A stretch of 64,000 nucleotides of DNA from contig FWCC01000064.1 in NCBI GenBank assembly GCA_900169235.1, positions 62,001 through 126,000 on the forward strand. Reading direction: 5' to 3'. Of this stretch, positions 36,753 to 47,624 are shown in pieces. The DNA is from Zarea fungicola (Eukaryota; Ascomycota; Sordariomycetes; Hypocreales; Cordycipitaceae). Below the pieces are notes generated by a model. It was not told the origin of the DNA. It saw only the letters and a program-made list of their open reading frames with translations, and ran no database searches. How positions within the stretch are numbered: the first letter of the stretch is position 1; every line of letters starts with the position of its first letter. A program made the translations under genes and the position numbers.

Positions 36753-37603
36753 TTGCGTCAAGGAGAGTGAATTCCAGCCGTTCTTATATAGCTCTTTCCG
36801 AATTTAATTTTGTGGAAAAAAAAAAATTAGACTCGGCCTTGTTCCATGCGGGCCTTGGCTACAAAATCAGGATCTCAGGCGTTCTTCTCTTGTTAAAGGT
36901 CTAGGCAAGATTCTGTGGCGACTGCGGGCAACAGAAACAAGGCGGGCAGCCTCGGCAACGATCCAAGGCGGCGCTCAGTTTTGAAGGCCGGGTGTGCTGA
37001 TTAAAACTTTAAAGAAGGGAACGTGCCAGCTGTTTGAAGATTAATAAATCAATCAACCGAAAATAAAGGGATCTGTATTGAATTGTTCAATTGAGGGCCT
37101 CTTATCTAATAAAGCGCACGCCTAATCACAATCATGCTTGTGCTCGCCTGCTGATTTCTTTTCCAACTCTCCAAGCTCATAGCTAATTATATCACTAACT
37201 AGTTACTAGCCACTAAGTTGGTTAGATCCGTCCGTAAAGGCCATCACTGTAGTAAGCGTGTAACATTTCAGATCCAGTTCATCTGCAGAATGCATAAGCT
37301 ACGTGTCCGAGCGGTAATTCTAAATGAAAAGAGACTCAGAGGGAAAATAGGCAAAAAAAAATATATATATATATCATGCTATATAGATTACATATGCCCA
37401 TCTGCCACGAAGGTTTCCGACCGTTCAAAGCAACTTTGTCTCCATTAATTTCGTGTCACCTAGCGCCTGTTGCGAAGATACTTCCACTTGCTTCTGAGAA
37501 AAAAGAGAGAAGAATGAAACGCTGAGGAAAAGAAAGAAAAGAAAATATCACGCAATACCAAAAAAGACTTTCCTCTCAATACCCGATTAGAGAAAGAAAA
37601 AAA
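36753..37603. other. Intergenic region, about 0.85 kb
   Basis: Upstream region of the Pxp2-like gene and 3' flank of the Zn2Cys6 gene. It contains an AT dinucleotide run at about 37360-37374 and A/G-rich sequence at 37500-37600. No gene. Confidence 0.6.
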
Positions 37604-40421
37604 TTACATGCCAAATTCTGGAAATGGCAGCCAGTCAAAGTTATTCATATCCTGCCAGGAGAGTCCACCAAACGATGGTTCAAACTCGTTGCCCGGTTGG
37701 TTCAGAATATGCGTGATTTGATCGCCGCTCATGGCCGAAAACTGCAGCGTTTCCGGCCATATCATAGACTGCTGTGCTGCCATCTGCTGATGCGTCGTCT
37801 GCGGGTGCTGCTGTTGCTGTTGGTGGTGATGGAGCTGATGCTGCGCATGCATGAGGTCTGACTGTTGTGGCAGCATGTCCATAGACATGGGTGCGGGCGC
37901 CGACGTCGCTGCATTTACTGTGTACAATGGCGCGCTGCTATTCATTGCCTTCGCAGCGCTGGAGTTCTCTGCATTTGCTGCCTTGTTCGACTTCACGGCC
38001 TTGCGCACAATTTGTCGCAAATACTTGCCGTACAAGACCGACAGGCCATTACGGTGCTTGGTAATGGTACCCAGGCGCTCCAAGACACCTGCCGCCTCGA
38101 CAATCAGTTTTCGGATGCTTGGCGCGAGGGCGGAGCTGTCAGTTGTATAGGCACTAAGCGTTAACGCAAAACAGGCAGCGAAACAGATCATAATGGTGGT
38201 GTTATTGGGCATAGACTGCAGCAGCGATTCGCCCTGGATAGCGGCACGCATAACATTGAGAGCCGACGAGAGTCCGGCAGTGCGGAAGAAACGACGCACT
38301 TCGATAGGGGCGGTTGGGTGATTGATGACGCCGCCGTATGTCGACAAGCGGGTGTGACTGACAAGAATTTCGACATAGGGTGGCAATCGACGGTCTGCAA
38401 ACTAATCAGCCGGGAGGCTCAGATTTTTCTCTTTTTTTAACAGAAGAAGTATTACCTGGTCCTACACCAATGGATAAATCCCACTTTGAATGCCACTCTG
38501 CGAAGAAGCGTTCGATGAGGTCTTGGATGCTTATAATCAGTTAGCAAAATTGCCGTTCACTACGACCTTAGCGTCAACTCACGATCGTGCAATAAGCGAG
38601 CCATCACTACTGGCGTCTTGTGACTTATCACAAAGAGAACGAACACTATTAAAGAGACCATCCTTGACTACAGTTAGCTAGAGACCATGGATATGAACGG
38701 GTGTCCATTAGAGGAGCTTACCAAGTCTCTGCGCAGGACTGCCATGGACACTGCATGCCCGTCCTGGGAGGCAGCGATGGTGGATTTGTGCCAGTCATCG
38801 CAGTCTTTAATTAGTCGCGTAGCCGGGAGCATAAACGGACGACCGCGAGCCAAGGCCATGCCTCGTTCCACCACATACAGCGAGATGAAGCACCGCTCTC
38901 TCGACCGCAAAAGAATCATGCCTCGCTCCGACCAAGGCGCAATCCCGTCATAGCCGTCAATCTGCAGCGCGGTGTTGGTATCTAGACACTCACCCCTCGC
39001 CAGCGTCAATCCAACACCCGAGTCGAGCACCTCTTTTGATACAAGCGTCTTGTGCATGAGCAGGTCAATAGCTATCGTCGTGGCCATGGAGATGTACGCA
39101 CACGTCTCATCATCGGTGCTGCGCTGGCCAGGGAAAATCCAGGGGATGTTAACGACAAACGCAAGGACAATCTCGACGGAACGTTGGCGTCGGGCAATGA
39201 CGCGCTGCGCAAGCGTCTGAACGTGGTTGGAGAGCCGTTTGGAAAGGCTTCCGGCTGTCGGGACAAAGAGCGCAGCGCAGGCCATAAGCGTGGTGGTGAG
39301 AAATGCAGAGCGCGTGCGGGTGAAGGAGACTGTGTATAGATCTGGATCGAGACCCCAACGAGTATGGGCGAGCTTGTCATGAAAACTTTTTTTTGTCTAT
39401 GTTAAAAAGAGTGATTCTGCAGCGGAGGGTGCGTGGGGAGTCCGAGTCTGAAAACTTACAACTTGAATAGCATGTCTGCCTCGTCTTCCTCGACAAGGCC
39501 AAGAGAGATGGGATCGACGTCGTCGCCAATATCCAAGTCAGATCTGGTAATAGAAAAGAAGTCGTTGAGCTTCGCATGCTCAGACGCGCTGCTGTCACTT
39601 GATGCCGCAGCATCCTGCCTCGTCTTCTGTGGCGATCTCTTGCCGCGTTCCTCTGCAGAGGGAGTAAAGTACGATGCCCTAGCCAGCAGCTGTAGCGGGT
39701 TCTCAGCATCGTCAACAGCAAGGCTTTCTCGCGGCGGCCTCGGGAACTCTGCTCCAGCTTCTTGCTCCACGTCTCTTGTGCTGGCCGTGGTACTGGAAAT
39801 GCCGACATAGCCACCAGCGTTGCCTGTGGAAGATGCGGCGGCGGAGGCTTCGTTGTCGGCCTCGTCGTCATCAGCATCCGTCTCCTCGCCCTCCTCGTCC
39901 TCGTCCTCGCTCATCAAATCGCCGTCGCCCATTTCATGTGAGTCTACACTCGGTGAAATCCCAGCACCATGCCCATCCGCCTCTTGAAGAATCTCACGCA
40001 GCCGAGCCAGGACCGCCACGTCGCCTTTGCTTCCATGATTACCTTTGACTGCGCGCCGAGCTGCTTGTTGAACTTGATATACCGCTTTGTCGATGCCAAC
40101 TCTCTTACTAAGAAGGGCACACCAACAATTAGCCATTTTTGGGGGGGGNNGGGGGGGGGGGGGGGGGAGGCGAAGGTTGATAGGTCTGTGAGGCCTTTAT
40201 CCTCAACATGGCCACAACCTGTCCGGCCTGTCCTCGACTTACTTTTTGATGCCACGCTGTCGGCCAGCATGATAATCCGGCCTTATACATTCGGTGTCCA
40301 TCTGGCAACAGCGGCGACACCGGCCTTTATCGGCCAGAAACTCGCATTTAACCTTGCCCTTGCGGCAGACCAGGCAGGCCGCCTGTTTGAGTCCCGGCTT
40401 CTGCGGTGCGGCGCTGCCCAT
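37604..40421 (-). CDS. Zn(II)2Cys6 transcription factor with fungal middle homology region (811 aa)
   Basis: Six exons (40421-40243, 40107-39460, 39385-38722, 38662-38583, 38529-38456, 38394-37604) join in frame. The DNA-binding domain is at the N-terminus: C16-x2-C19-x6-C26-x8-C35-x2-C38-x6-C45, followed by RPDYHAGRQRGIKNKR and a linker-coiled-coil region (VGIDKAVYQVQQAARRAV). An acidic, Ser/Ala-rich stretch (DEDEEGEETDADDDEAD) separates it from the ligand/regulatory domain (YISMATTIAIDLLMHKT, RERCFISLYVVERGMALARG). The C-terminus has a His/Gln-rich tract and an acidic/aromatic tail ending FDWLPFPEFGM, a plausible activation domain. The 135-nt first intron holds a long C run (minus strand) with two undetermined bases. 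Nuclear regulator; target genes not evident. Splice sites at the two small exons are the least certain. Confidence 0.88.
40141..40167. repeat. Poly-G run with two undetermined bases
   Basis: G at 40141-40148, NN at 40149-40150, G at 40151-40167. It lies in the first intron of the minus-strand Zn2Cys6 gene, so the unresolved length does not affect the protein. Probably a short homopolymer assembly or base-calling gap. Confidence 0.9.
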
Positions 40422-41507
40422 CGCGAGAGGCTGTCTACCTTACCCTCGTTTAAAGAAAATTACGATACTGTATTCTCGACAGTCTCGTCTTAGAAACTTA
40501 TGCTGCGCGAGGGAGCGTCACTTCAATGCCGTGATCGCCCAACGACAGGAGATTCTAATCTCAAGGCCAGTGTTGCTGCGGTGAGCAGCGGCGTTATCTG
40601 CATCGCCAGCGCCAGAAAGAAAATATTAGTTGAGGTGGTGATGAAATCAGTGGTGCATGAGATGCGCGAGGCTCAGTGTGGCGCGCTGTCAATGAAGTTG
40701 CTGTGCTTGACTCTGTTTCGGAGACATGGCTGGCCGATATTTTCCTGACCTGGCATTTTCTAGGCCTCTTTTTTGTTGAGTTGCACTACCCACGTATCCC
40801 CGTCCTTTCCTGGAACAGCTGGCGCTACTGTTGAGTATCCAATCAGTCCCACAACGCGCGGCAATATATTCGCAACCCATGGCTAGGTCGTGTAGCGTCT
40901 GAATTAAGTCACTTTATATTTACCAACAGCTATCTATTGATATGAGCTTTTTTCTGATATTTTGCCAAGCCAAGGGGGTCTAGTACTGTAGGGTAGGTAG
41001 CAATAGCAACTTCATTAGTTGAGTCTCCCTCACAAATGTCAGTTTCGAAATGATTCCTTTTATGCCAATAGCAAAAAGTTTATGCAATATTAGACTAAAT
41101 CTTAAAGGCTCAAATATGCCGGAGAAAAAAAGTTCTGGTCCTGGCGACGTAGTGAAGTTGTTGCTTTGTTGTTCAGCCCTCTTGACTGTATTCAATATGC
41201 GGCACTGTGTTACTAACAATAGATGCCAGAAGCCTGATAATAGCCTGGAATCAGACTTTATGTTCTATAAAAGCACTACCGTACCGTTCATCAGTGACTG
41301 GCAGCTACTACTCACCCATTCCTTGCGTGGTTCGACAAGAGTATGTCTCTTTCAGCTCAGGCACTATTGTTCCTGCTACTTGTTGGCAACAAACAAAATT
41401 AATATTTATCATTTTGCTTCAAATGTTTAAAACACATTTACTTTTCCAGCTTCTTTTGCCCTCCCCTATTCACAACTACGTCGCGAGTAGCGGCACAGCA
41501 CCACAGT
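40422..41507. other. Intergenic region, about 1.1 kb
   Basis: 5' flank of the 811-residue regulator and 3' flank of the 2H-phosphoesterase gene. Short unrelated frames only. Confidence 0.6.
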
Positions 41508-42221
41508 CTATGCAGGTTCTCCTTGTCCAAGATAGAATAGCCTCGGGTATGAATACATATCCTCAAAGGTACAGAATTCGATGGCACCAAGTTCAAATTC
41601 TAACTGGACGGATTTTAAGTGATCGCTGAACAGCTCATTCAGCTGCCTTCTCTCGTCGCCTTCGATATACCGCAACAAGTACGCAATGCTGATATGAAGC
41701 CCGTATGTTTCGTGATCTGCGGCGCGAATACCGAGGGATTCGGAGAGCAGGTCGCGCACTCGCCTCAATCTGGCATCCTCGGATGGTGTTGCGCCTTCGA
41801 CCTCTAGACCAATGCCGGCTGTCGCTGGGTCAAAGTTGCGCACACGAACTCGATACGGCGGCGCCAATCCTTGCTTTTCTAATGCCACGCCAGCAGCTTT
41901 AATTTTGGGAAGAAGTTCCATGGTGCATTGCTCCAGTGTCTGTTTCGGCATGTTTCCTGGTGGCCATATGCCTGCATTGCACTCCCATTCTCGGATGCAT
42001 GTAAACACTGTCATGTGCCATGAAGCAGGCGGTAGCAAATGAATTCGTTTAGATAACACAGGATGTTTTTCAAGAGCTGCGTAGACTGCTCGTAAGCCGG
42101 GGAGGAGAGGCGAGTCAGTAGGCAGATGGCATAGAGTAGTGGTACCAGGGAACCGCTGCAGTTGGCCATCGGCCGAGAACTTGTCGGGAACACCGGTAGG
42201 GTATTCTGGTCGAGACGCCAT
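41508..42221 (-). CDS. 2H phosphoesterase-like protein, DUF1868 type
   Basis: Single-exon ORF of 237 residues from ATG 42221. It carries the two H-x-T/S motifs that define the 2H (LigT-like) phosphoesterase fold: HMT at residues 69-71 in PASWHMTVFTCIREWECNAG, and HIS at 176-178 in YGLHISIAYLLRY. The spacing of about 105 residues and the surrounding strands fit. The N-terminal FPGTTTLCHLP and the C-terminal FCTFEDMYSYPRLFYLG match my memory of DUF1868 proteins. Both histidines are present, so it is probably active; 2H enzymes cleave cyclic nucleotide or RNA-end phosphodiesters, but the substrate here is unknown. No targeting signal. Its start is 486 bp from that of a divergent histidine-phosphatase gene. 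Confidence 0.88.
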   Translation of the reverse strand: MASRPEYPTGVPDKFSADGQLQRFPGTTTLCHLPTDSPLLPGLRAVYAALEKHPVLSKRIHLLPPASWHMTVFTCIREWECNAGIWPPGNMPKQTLEQCTMELLPKIKAAGVALEKQGLAPPYRVRVRNFDPATAGIGLEVEGATPSEDARLRRVRDLLSESLGIRAADHETYGLHISIAYLLRYIEGDERRQLNELFSDHLKSVQLEFELGAIEFCTFEDMYSYPRLFYLGQGEPA

Positions 42222-42707
42222 GGCGAGTCTTTGCAGTATTGTTTTCCAATTTCACTGGCAGTTTCAAAGCAGCACGGCGGCCTCTGCTTTATCAACTTGG
42301 TAATAACCCCATGAAGTTGTTGGTCCTGGCCAATCGCTGTTGTGCCAAGCTCCACGTTAGTAGACGACCCTCACAGTGGAGCCTTCCATTTACGGCGATT
42401 GGACACTTCCCGAGAAACAACTCAAACTCGCCCTATCATTATGCATGATGCGACGTATTATTTTTCATCTTTTGTCCCGTGTCGAGCAGTTGGCCCAGGA
42501 ATACTGAGCCCCATCATCCAGGAGTTCGCCGAGCGACTGAACTCGCTTGAAGGTCCACCAGCAGGGGCAGAACACTCGCCGACCTCCAGTTGGCAATGTA
42601 GCCAGCAAACACGGACAGTCCTTGCGTTTAAAAAAGTATCCCCTCTGCCGTCTTCGTCTTGCGGTCTGTACTTGAGCTACTCAAGTCAATATTTCAAAGC
42701 ACTCACC

Positions 42708-43544
42708 ATGCCTGTCATTGAAATCTTGCTGCTTCGGCACGGCCATCGTGAGCCATGGACGCTGAACCCGGCGACTGGCGAATATCTCTCCGCCACACCT
42801 TTCCCAAGCGGCCTTCCCGCCGATCCGCCTCTTGCGCCTGTAGGCGCTGAGCAAGCACAGGAAGCAGGCCATCATCTTGCCACCTATTTGTCTGAACGAG
42901 CAAAGCTTGGCCGCTTGCGCATTTTCTCATCGCCATTTTATCGCTGTCTTGAGACGCTGCAACCACTTGTTTCGGCCCTGGAAGAAAACGGGTCGTCTAT
43001 CACTGTACAAACGGAAACAGGCCTCGGTGAATGGTTCCCGCGCGCTTGGTTTGTCGTACCAAAACCTGCGGAGGCGGCGAGGATGCGTCGCGACTTTTTC
43101 TCATGGATTGATGACAAGTACCAATCCAAAATTACCCCGCCAGACCACGGAGAGAGGATCATGGGCTTACATGGGCGTGTGGAGGCTACCATGGGTCGTC
43201 TGATTCACACCATTGACCAGGAGACTCCAAGTCAGGATGTGACATTGCTCATTTGTTCACACGCAGCGCTCATTATAGCCGCCGCAAGAGCCCTGACTGG
43301 CGCTTTGCCCAAGGAGTACGGAGGAGAGTTTAAATGCTTCACGGCTGGGATTAGCAAATTTATAAGAAAGGAGCCAACTTCAATTAGTGGAAATTGGAAC
43401 TGTATTCTGAATAGCGATTGCAGCCATCTCTCAAAAGGTGAGCAGAATGGCTGGCAGTTCTGCGGCGACGAGGATTATGAGACCTATGAAGCGGCTTGTA
43501 GACTGGGCATCAAGATTGCGAACGGGAGCGCAAAACTAAATTAG
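42708..43544 (+). CDS. Histidine-phosphatase (phosphoglycerate mutase-like) family protein, Tfc7-like
   Basis: Single-exon ORF of 278 residues from ATG 42708 in a CACCATGCC context. The catalytic motif RHG is at residues 10-12 (ILLLRHGHREPW), followed by IFSSPFYRCLETLQPL, GLGEWFPRAWF, and the second catalytic His in LLICSHAALIIAAARALTG. This layout is that of the histidine-phosphatase superfamily, and resembles the phosphatase-like domain of the TFIIIC subunit Tfc7 (tau55) and related fungal proteins. Whether it acts in TFIIIC or as a free phosphatase cannot be told. The frame is open upstream to 42342 without a stop, but that part looks like leader sequence. It ends 101 bp from the convergent Zn2Cys6 gene. 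Confidence 0.87.
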   Translation: MPVIEILLLRHGHREPWTLNPATGEYLSATPFPSGLPADPPLAPVGAEQAQEAGHHLATYLSERAKLGRLRIFSSPFYRCLETLQPLVSALEENGSSITVQTETGLGEWFPRAWFVVPKPAEAARMRRDFFSWIDDKYQSKITPPDHGERIMGLHGRVEATMGRLIHTIDQETPSQDVTLLICSHAALIIAAARALTGALPKEYGGEFKCFTAGISKFIRKEPTSISGNWNCILNSDCSHLSKGEQNGWQFCGDEDYETYEAACRLGIKIANGSAKLN

Positions 43545-43645
43545 AACTGCTTTGAATATCCACAGCGCTCCAAAACAGCAAGAAATCAGCTGTCATCGTG
43601 TCAAAGAGCCATGACCATACAAACGCATGCTTTCATTTTCAATTT

Positions 43646-45415
43646 CTACAAAAACGGAGGCGAAACACCAAACTGCCAAATACAAAAGTACTTGGATGTC
43701 ACCCGCCTCCCCCTCTGTAGCTGCGCTGCCGACAATGCTCTCCCAAAACACGCAAAAAACTCACTTCGACTAATCGGATTCTTGATTTCCTCCAGCCTCT
43801 CTACTGCCCATCGAACCTCCTCTTCCGTGACGCCCTCTATTGCACAGAGAAACAACGGCCGCAAGTACCCCGGATTTAGCTTCCCACCGTCTTCATACGC
43901 GTTCCAGTCTTCACCTATAATCCTCCGTATCTCAATGCGTGCATTTTGAGAATCCAGCGACTCGGACGTAGGATCTCGCAGCACGCGATGCACCTCTATA
44001 AATTCAGAATAGTATGCAGCAGCACATATCCCAATGAGCTTGATAAGTGACTCAGCAATGGTTGGCGCAAGGCATGCTCTGAGCTCCTTGGGTGTTTGGC
44101 GCTGGGTAGAGCAGCGACTTTCCCATAAGGCGTGTAGTTGAGAAGTTATGTCCGCAATTTTCTGAGCTACTTCCTCCTGGTCCATGCCAGTCGCACGTGA
44201 TCGGTGGTAATGCGTGAGTCTGGCAATTTGCCCTGATATCCCTTGGAGGTTGGAGTAAAAGTCAAAGATGGGCGCGCTGAGAACGTCGTAGATCTGTGTT
44301 GAGGCACGCAGGGTAACTTTGTCCGACGAATTACCCGTGTTCATCAGCTTACAATCGGGAAGAAGATGAACCACTGCATCACTGATGAGACCCATGCCTC
44401 CACCACGCACTGTTGACGTATGGAGTAGCCGCAGCCAGGCAATAATACGTGATGAGCGAGATGAGAACTGAGTCTGGGTTTGCGTCCACCCAGAGAGCCG
44501 ATTAAGCAGGATATCCCCCGGCTCCTTAAGAATTGGCGTCGTCTCATAGTGGACGACTTCAAAAAGACACAACAGAAAGATGACTGCGAGAATAACGCTA
44601 AAGTCCTGTTTTCTGTCGTTCAGAAGGGTTTGGTACGCTACTTTGGCCGAGTTGTAGAGCGAGACTGCGTGACCGGAAGATGGCAAGTTGAATAGCTGAG
44701 AGCGGTAAAGTGTAGAGAGGGCCGATATTGACGATGCTATGGCAGGACATGAAGATCCGAGTTCGACGAGGTCTTGCTTCATGTGGGACCAGTTTACTTC
44801 GTCGTATGGTGTGATTAGCGGGCAGTCTACCTTGTCCAGGAAGAAGGAAAATATTGGCTGTAGCGAGACGTCGCAAACAGCCACTATGTCAATTGCTGTG
44901 GTAAGATCAATATCTCTGGATATCAGAGCTGCCAAGGGTTCCGATCCACTTCTAACTGCCATGGTAGTACTGTCTGACATGTTGCCAGAGAGTGAAGAGC
45001 TGACGATGGCAATAGCATCCTGCGATTGGAATTGATTGCACGGAGAGTCGCTGGTGGGAATCCTGTCCCTGCCACCATCGTGACCTTGAAATGCATATGA
45101 AAAGGGGACATTTGCATCTGCATGGATTATAGTGTCCGGCGTTGATGTAAGCGTAGCTGTTGTACCTGTCGAAGGCCCGGTTGATTCACACTGTGCTTCA
45201 GGTTCCGAACGAGTGAGACAGAAAGGTGCTCTGACTATGCGCTGTTGATAGATACATGTCTTATGTAGCCTGGAACAATTGTGACAAATTGGACGAAGTT
45301 CATCGCACTTGACTCGCCTCGCGCGACAAGTAAGGCAACCACTGCGGACACGACCGCGAGATCCATGCTGGGGAAGTGGACGGCTCTTTCGCTTTCTCGG
45401 GGTTCCCACGTCCAT
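43646..45415 (-). CDS. Zn(II)2Cys6 transcription factor (589 aa)
   Basis: Uninterrupted ORF from ATG 45415. After a basic start (RKRKSRPLPQHGSRGRVRS) comes a textbook zinc cluster, C27-x2-C30-x6-C37-x6-C44-x2-C47-x6-C54 (GCLTCRARRVKCDE...CHNCSRL). The rest is helical with no second zinc motif; segments such as LAVIFLLCLFEVVHYETTP and SSRIIAWLRLLHTSTVRGGG resemble the fungal-specific factor domain of the Fungal_trans_2 class. The C-terminus LKYFCIWQFGVSPPFL-like tail is short. No introns are needed. It starts 363 bp from the end of a co-oriented sugar-porter gene, so it may regulate that gene; this is inferred from position only. The N-terminal region between 65 and 150 is low complexity. Confidence 0.9.
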   Translation of the reverse strand: MDVGTPRKRKSRPLPQHGSRGRVRSGCLTCRARRVKCDELRPICHNCSRLHKTCIYQQRIVRAPFCLTRSEPEAQCESTGPSTGTTATLTSTPDTIIHADANVPFSYAFQGHDGGRDRIPTSDSPCNQFQSQDAIAIVSSSLSGNMSDSTTMAVRSGSEPLAALISRDIDLTTAIDIVAVCDVSLQPIFSFFLDKVDCPLITPYDEVNWSHMKQDLVELGSSCPAIASSISALSTLYRSQLFNLPSSGHAVSLYNSAKVAYQTLLNDRKQDFSVILAVIFLLCLFEVVHYETTPILKEPGDILLNRLSGWTQTQTQFSSRSSRIIAWLRLLHTSTVRGGGMGLISDAVVHLLPDCKLMNTGNSSDKVTLRASTQIYDVLSAPIFDFYSNLQGISGQIARLTHYHRSRATGMDQEEVAQKIADITSQLHALWESRCSTQRQTPKELRACLAPTIAESLIKLIGICAAAYYSEFIEVHRVLRDPTSESLDSQNARIEIRRIIGEDWNAYEDGGKLNPGYLRPLFLCAIEGVTEEEVRWAVERLEEIKNPISRSEFFACFGRALSAAQLQRGRRVTSKYFCIWQFGVSPPFL

Positions 45416-45778
45416 TATGTTTTATGATGCGAATCCAAGACATTAATTGGTGAGGCAGAAAAGCCGTGGTTGGTCGAATGATGGTTGAAGTGTCACGATC
45501 GTCCCCTCCCACCCTCACGTGGGCTAGACTACTGGTCGCAACCAAGCCAGGTGGATCGTGAAACTACCTACTATGTGAAAATGCAGCCCCCGCACGCGCT
45601 GACGCTCTTGTCTCCGATTCAAGTCAGTTGCGGGCAAGTTGACTCAGCCAATAGACTATGTAAATATTCAAATCGTCAGTCCTGTCATATACAAGCTACT
45701 GGTACGCGTGCAACGTTGAAGAGAATCGGGCATGACAACCAGGTTGTCAAATAGTTGATGTTTCTTTAACTATACTAC

Positions 45779-47624
45779 TTAGACTCCTCTCGCCTTCTCA
45801 TCACCGTATATGTCATCTAAAAGGTCAACATGCGTTTTGGAAAAGTGTCTCGCAGAAACTCTCTTCTCAAACAATATGTCCATCTCGGCTGTAGTTCGAT
45901 TCTTCGGCTCCGGTACACAATAATACGTAAACACAATGGAAATCAGGCATCCTCCAGCCCAGAAAAAGCCCGTCTTAGCAGACCAATTCCATGCAGTAGG
46001 ATTCAATTGGTAAGGTGTGAAGACGCCCGCCACAATGGTAGCCACAGCGTAAGTCCAGCGAGCTAGTGCAATTGACTTGCTTCGGAGCAAGGACGAGGGT
46101 ATTTCCGAGCACAGTGTGTTTGTGAGCGGACCAATGGAGCTCGAATATACGAATGAGGAGATAAGTAGAAGCGATCCGACGCCCCATGCATATGTCGGTT
46201 TCGGAGGCGTCGAAGGGATTCCAAGACCTCCAATGAGCATCATTATGACGAACATAAGGACTAGGTTCCAGAAATAAAACGTTCGACGTCCAAAAAGCGG
46301 TAAAAATGCCCACTGTCATAAATATTAGCGAGATTCTTATACGTGGAAGCTGTGAAGGTGTGTATACCGAGCAGAAACTGCCTACTATCGCAACTGCCAA
46401 ATTGGCAATCGTCATATTAAATGCCTGTGTAGTAGGAAGGCCGGCCTGCTGAAGGAAATAGGTAGAGTAGCCGCGAAGGGAATTGCCATTTAGGACCTGG
46501 ATACAGTAGATGCCGACTACAATCAAGGTTCGACGGAGGTTGGCACTCTGGAAGCAGGCTCTGTACGAAGTCTCCGAGTTGATCGTGCGTTCATGCTCAG
46601 TTGTGACAATCATTAAAGTGACATTTTTGTCAATATCGAAGTTGGGATCGGTTCCTGAGATGAGTTTTTGGACAACGTTACGAGCGGCGGTTGGGCTACC
46701 TTGTCGGACGAGCCACCATGGAGACTCGGGGGCGAAGTAGATGAGCGGGATGAGCATCGCAGGCCACACCCACCTGGATACATTAGCGGGAACTTCAACT
46801 TTTAAACTAGCACTCAGAAAAAAGGGACTTACTGAATACCGAATGGGATCCGGTAGGCCCACTCGTTTTCCATACTCAAGGTTCCGCGAGCGACCCCCGC
46901 GCCAATAATCTTGCCAAATGACTTGAATGTACCGTGTCAGTTTTCCTTCACCAGCAACCATACTGTGGCGGTAGACCAAATTTTGGTAGCCATAACTCAC
47001 CCAACAAAAATTGACATAATTTGTCAGATACGGCCGAAGACAGAGAGGCGAAATTTCAAGCGCGTAAATAACCGTTGTGACTTGGAACATCCCAAGAGGA
47101 ACACCTACAAGCAACTAGTAAGGATTTGAACACTGATAATTTCAAAGATGCTCACCAAAAAGGACCTGCCCAGCCTCCAAAACGATAAGATTCGGTGCAA
47201 AAAAAGTAATAAAAATAAACGCCGTGATCAACACCAAACCTCCAATCATGGATTTCCGAAACCCGAAGCGCTCACTCGTATACCCTGCAAGCAAGATCCC
47301 CAAGAGCTGGCCGACCGCAGAGCCGTTGCTCAACCCGACCTGCCATGGCGCCGGGATTTGGTACTGGCCAGTCTTGCCCTTGACACCGTACGCTTTCTTG
47401 AAAGCTGGCTGGGCATAAAAGGTGCCGACGAGAACCGTGTCGTACCCTTCCATGATGACGACTGTGGACATCACGAGACTCCAGAATACAGCTTTGGGAT
47501 ATAACTTGAGGGCTTGGGAGAAGGTCAGGTCGCGTTCTTGAATAGTAGCTCCTTGGGCATCGGCGAGTTTCTCGACTTCAACGTGCTGCTCAGTAGGCAA
47601 CTTGATCGAATTTGGACGACCCAT
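45779..47624 (-). CDS. MFS sugar porter, maltose/alpha-glucoside permease-like
   Basis: Five exons (47624-47156, 47104-47001, 46921-46833, 46773-46368, 46312-45779) join in frame to 533 residues; introns are 51, 79, 59 and 55 nt. Signature features are GYDTVLVGTFYAQPAFKKAY after segment 1, SERFGFRKSM (motif A), GQVLFGVPLGMFQ, ALEISPLCLRPYLTNYVNFC, the sugar-porter hallmark PESPWWLVRQG and PLFGRRTFYFWN. About twelve membrane segments are visible, and the cytoplasmic tail contains PEPKNRTTAEMDILFEKRV. PESPWW-type porters in fungi usually import alpha-glucosides or related sugars by proton symport; the exact sugar is not predictable. It is divergent from eIF2-beta with 1.6 kb between, and lies beside a Zn2Cys6 regulator on the same strand. 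Confidence 0.92.

Noticed and set aside
45975..47114. 379-codon minus-strand frame in the sugar porter that seems to end in another frame
   Set aside because: The apparent frame change is explained by ordinary introns at 47000-46922, 46832-46774 and 46367-46313; no frameshift is needed.
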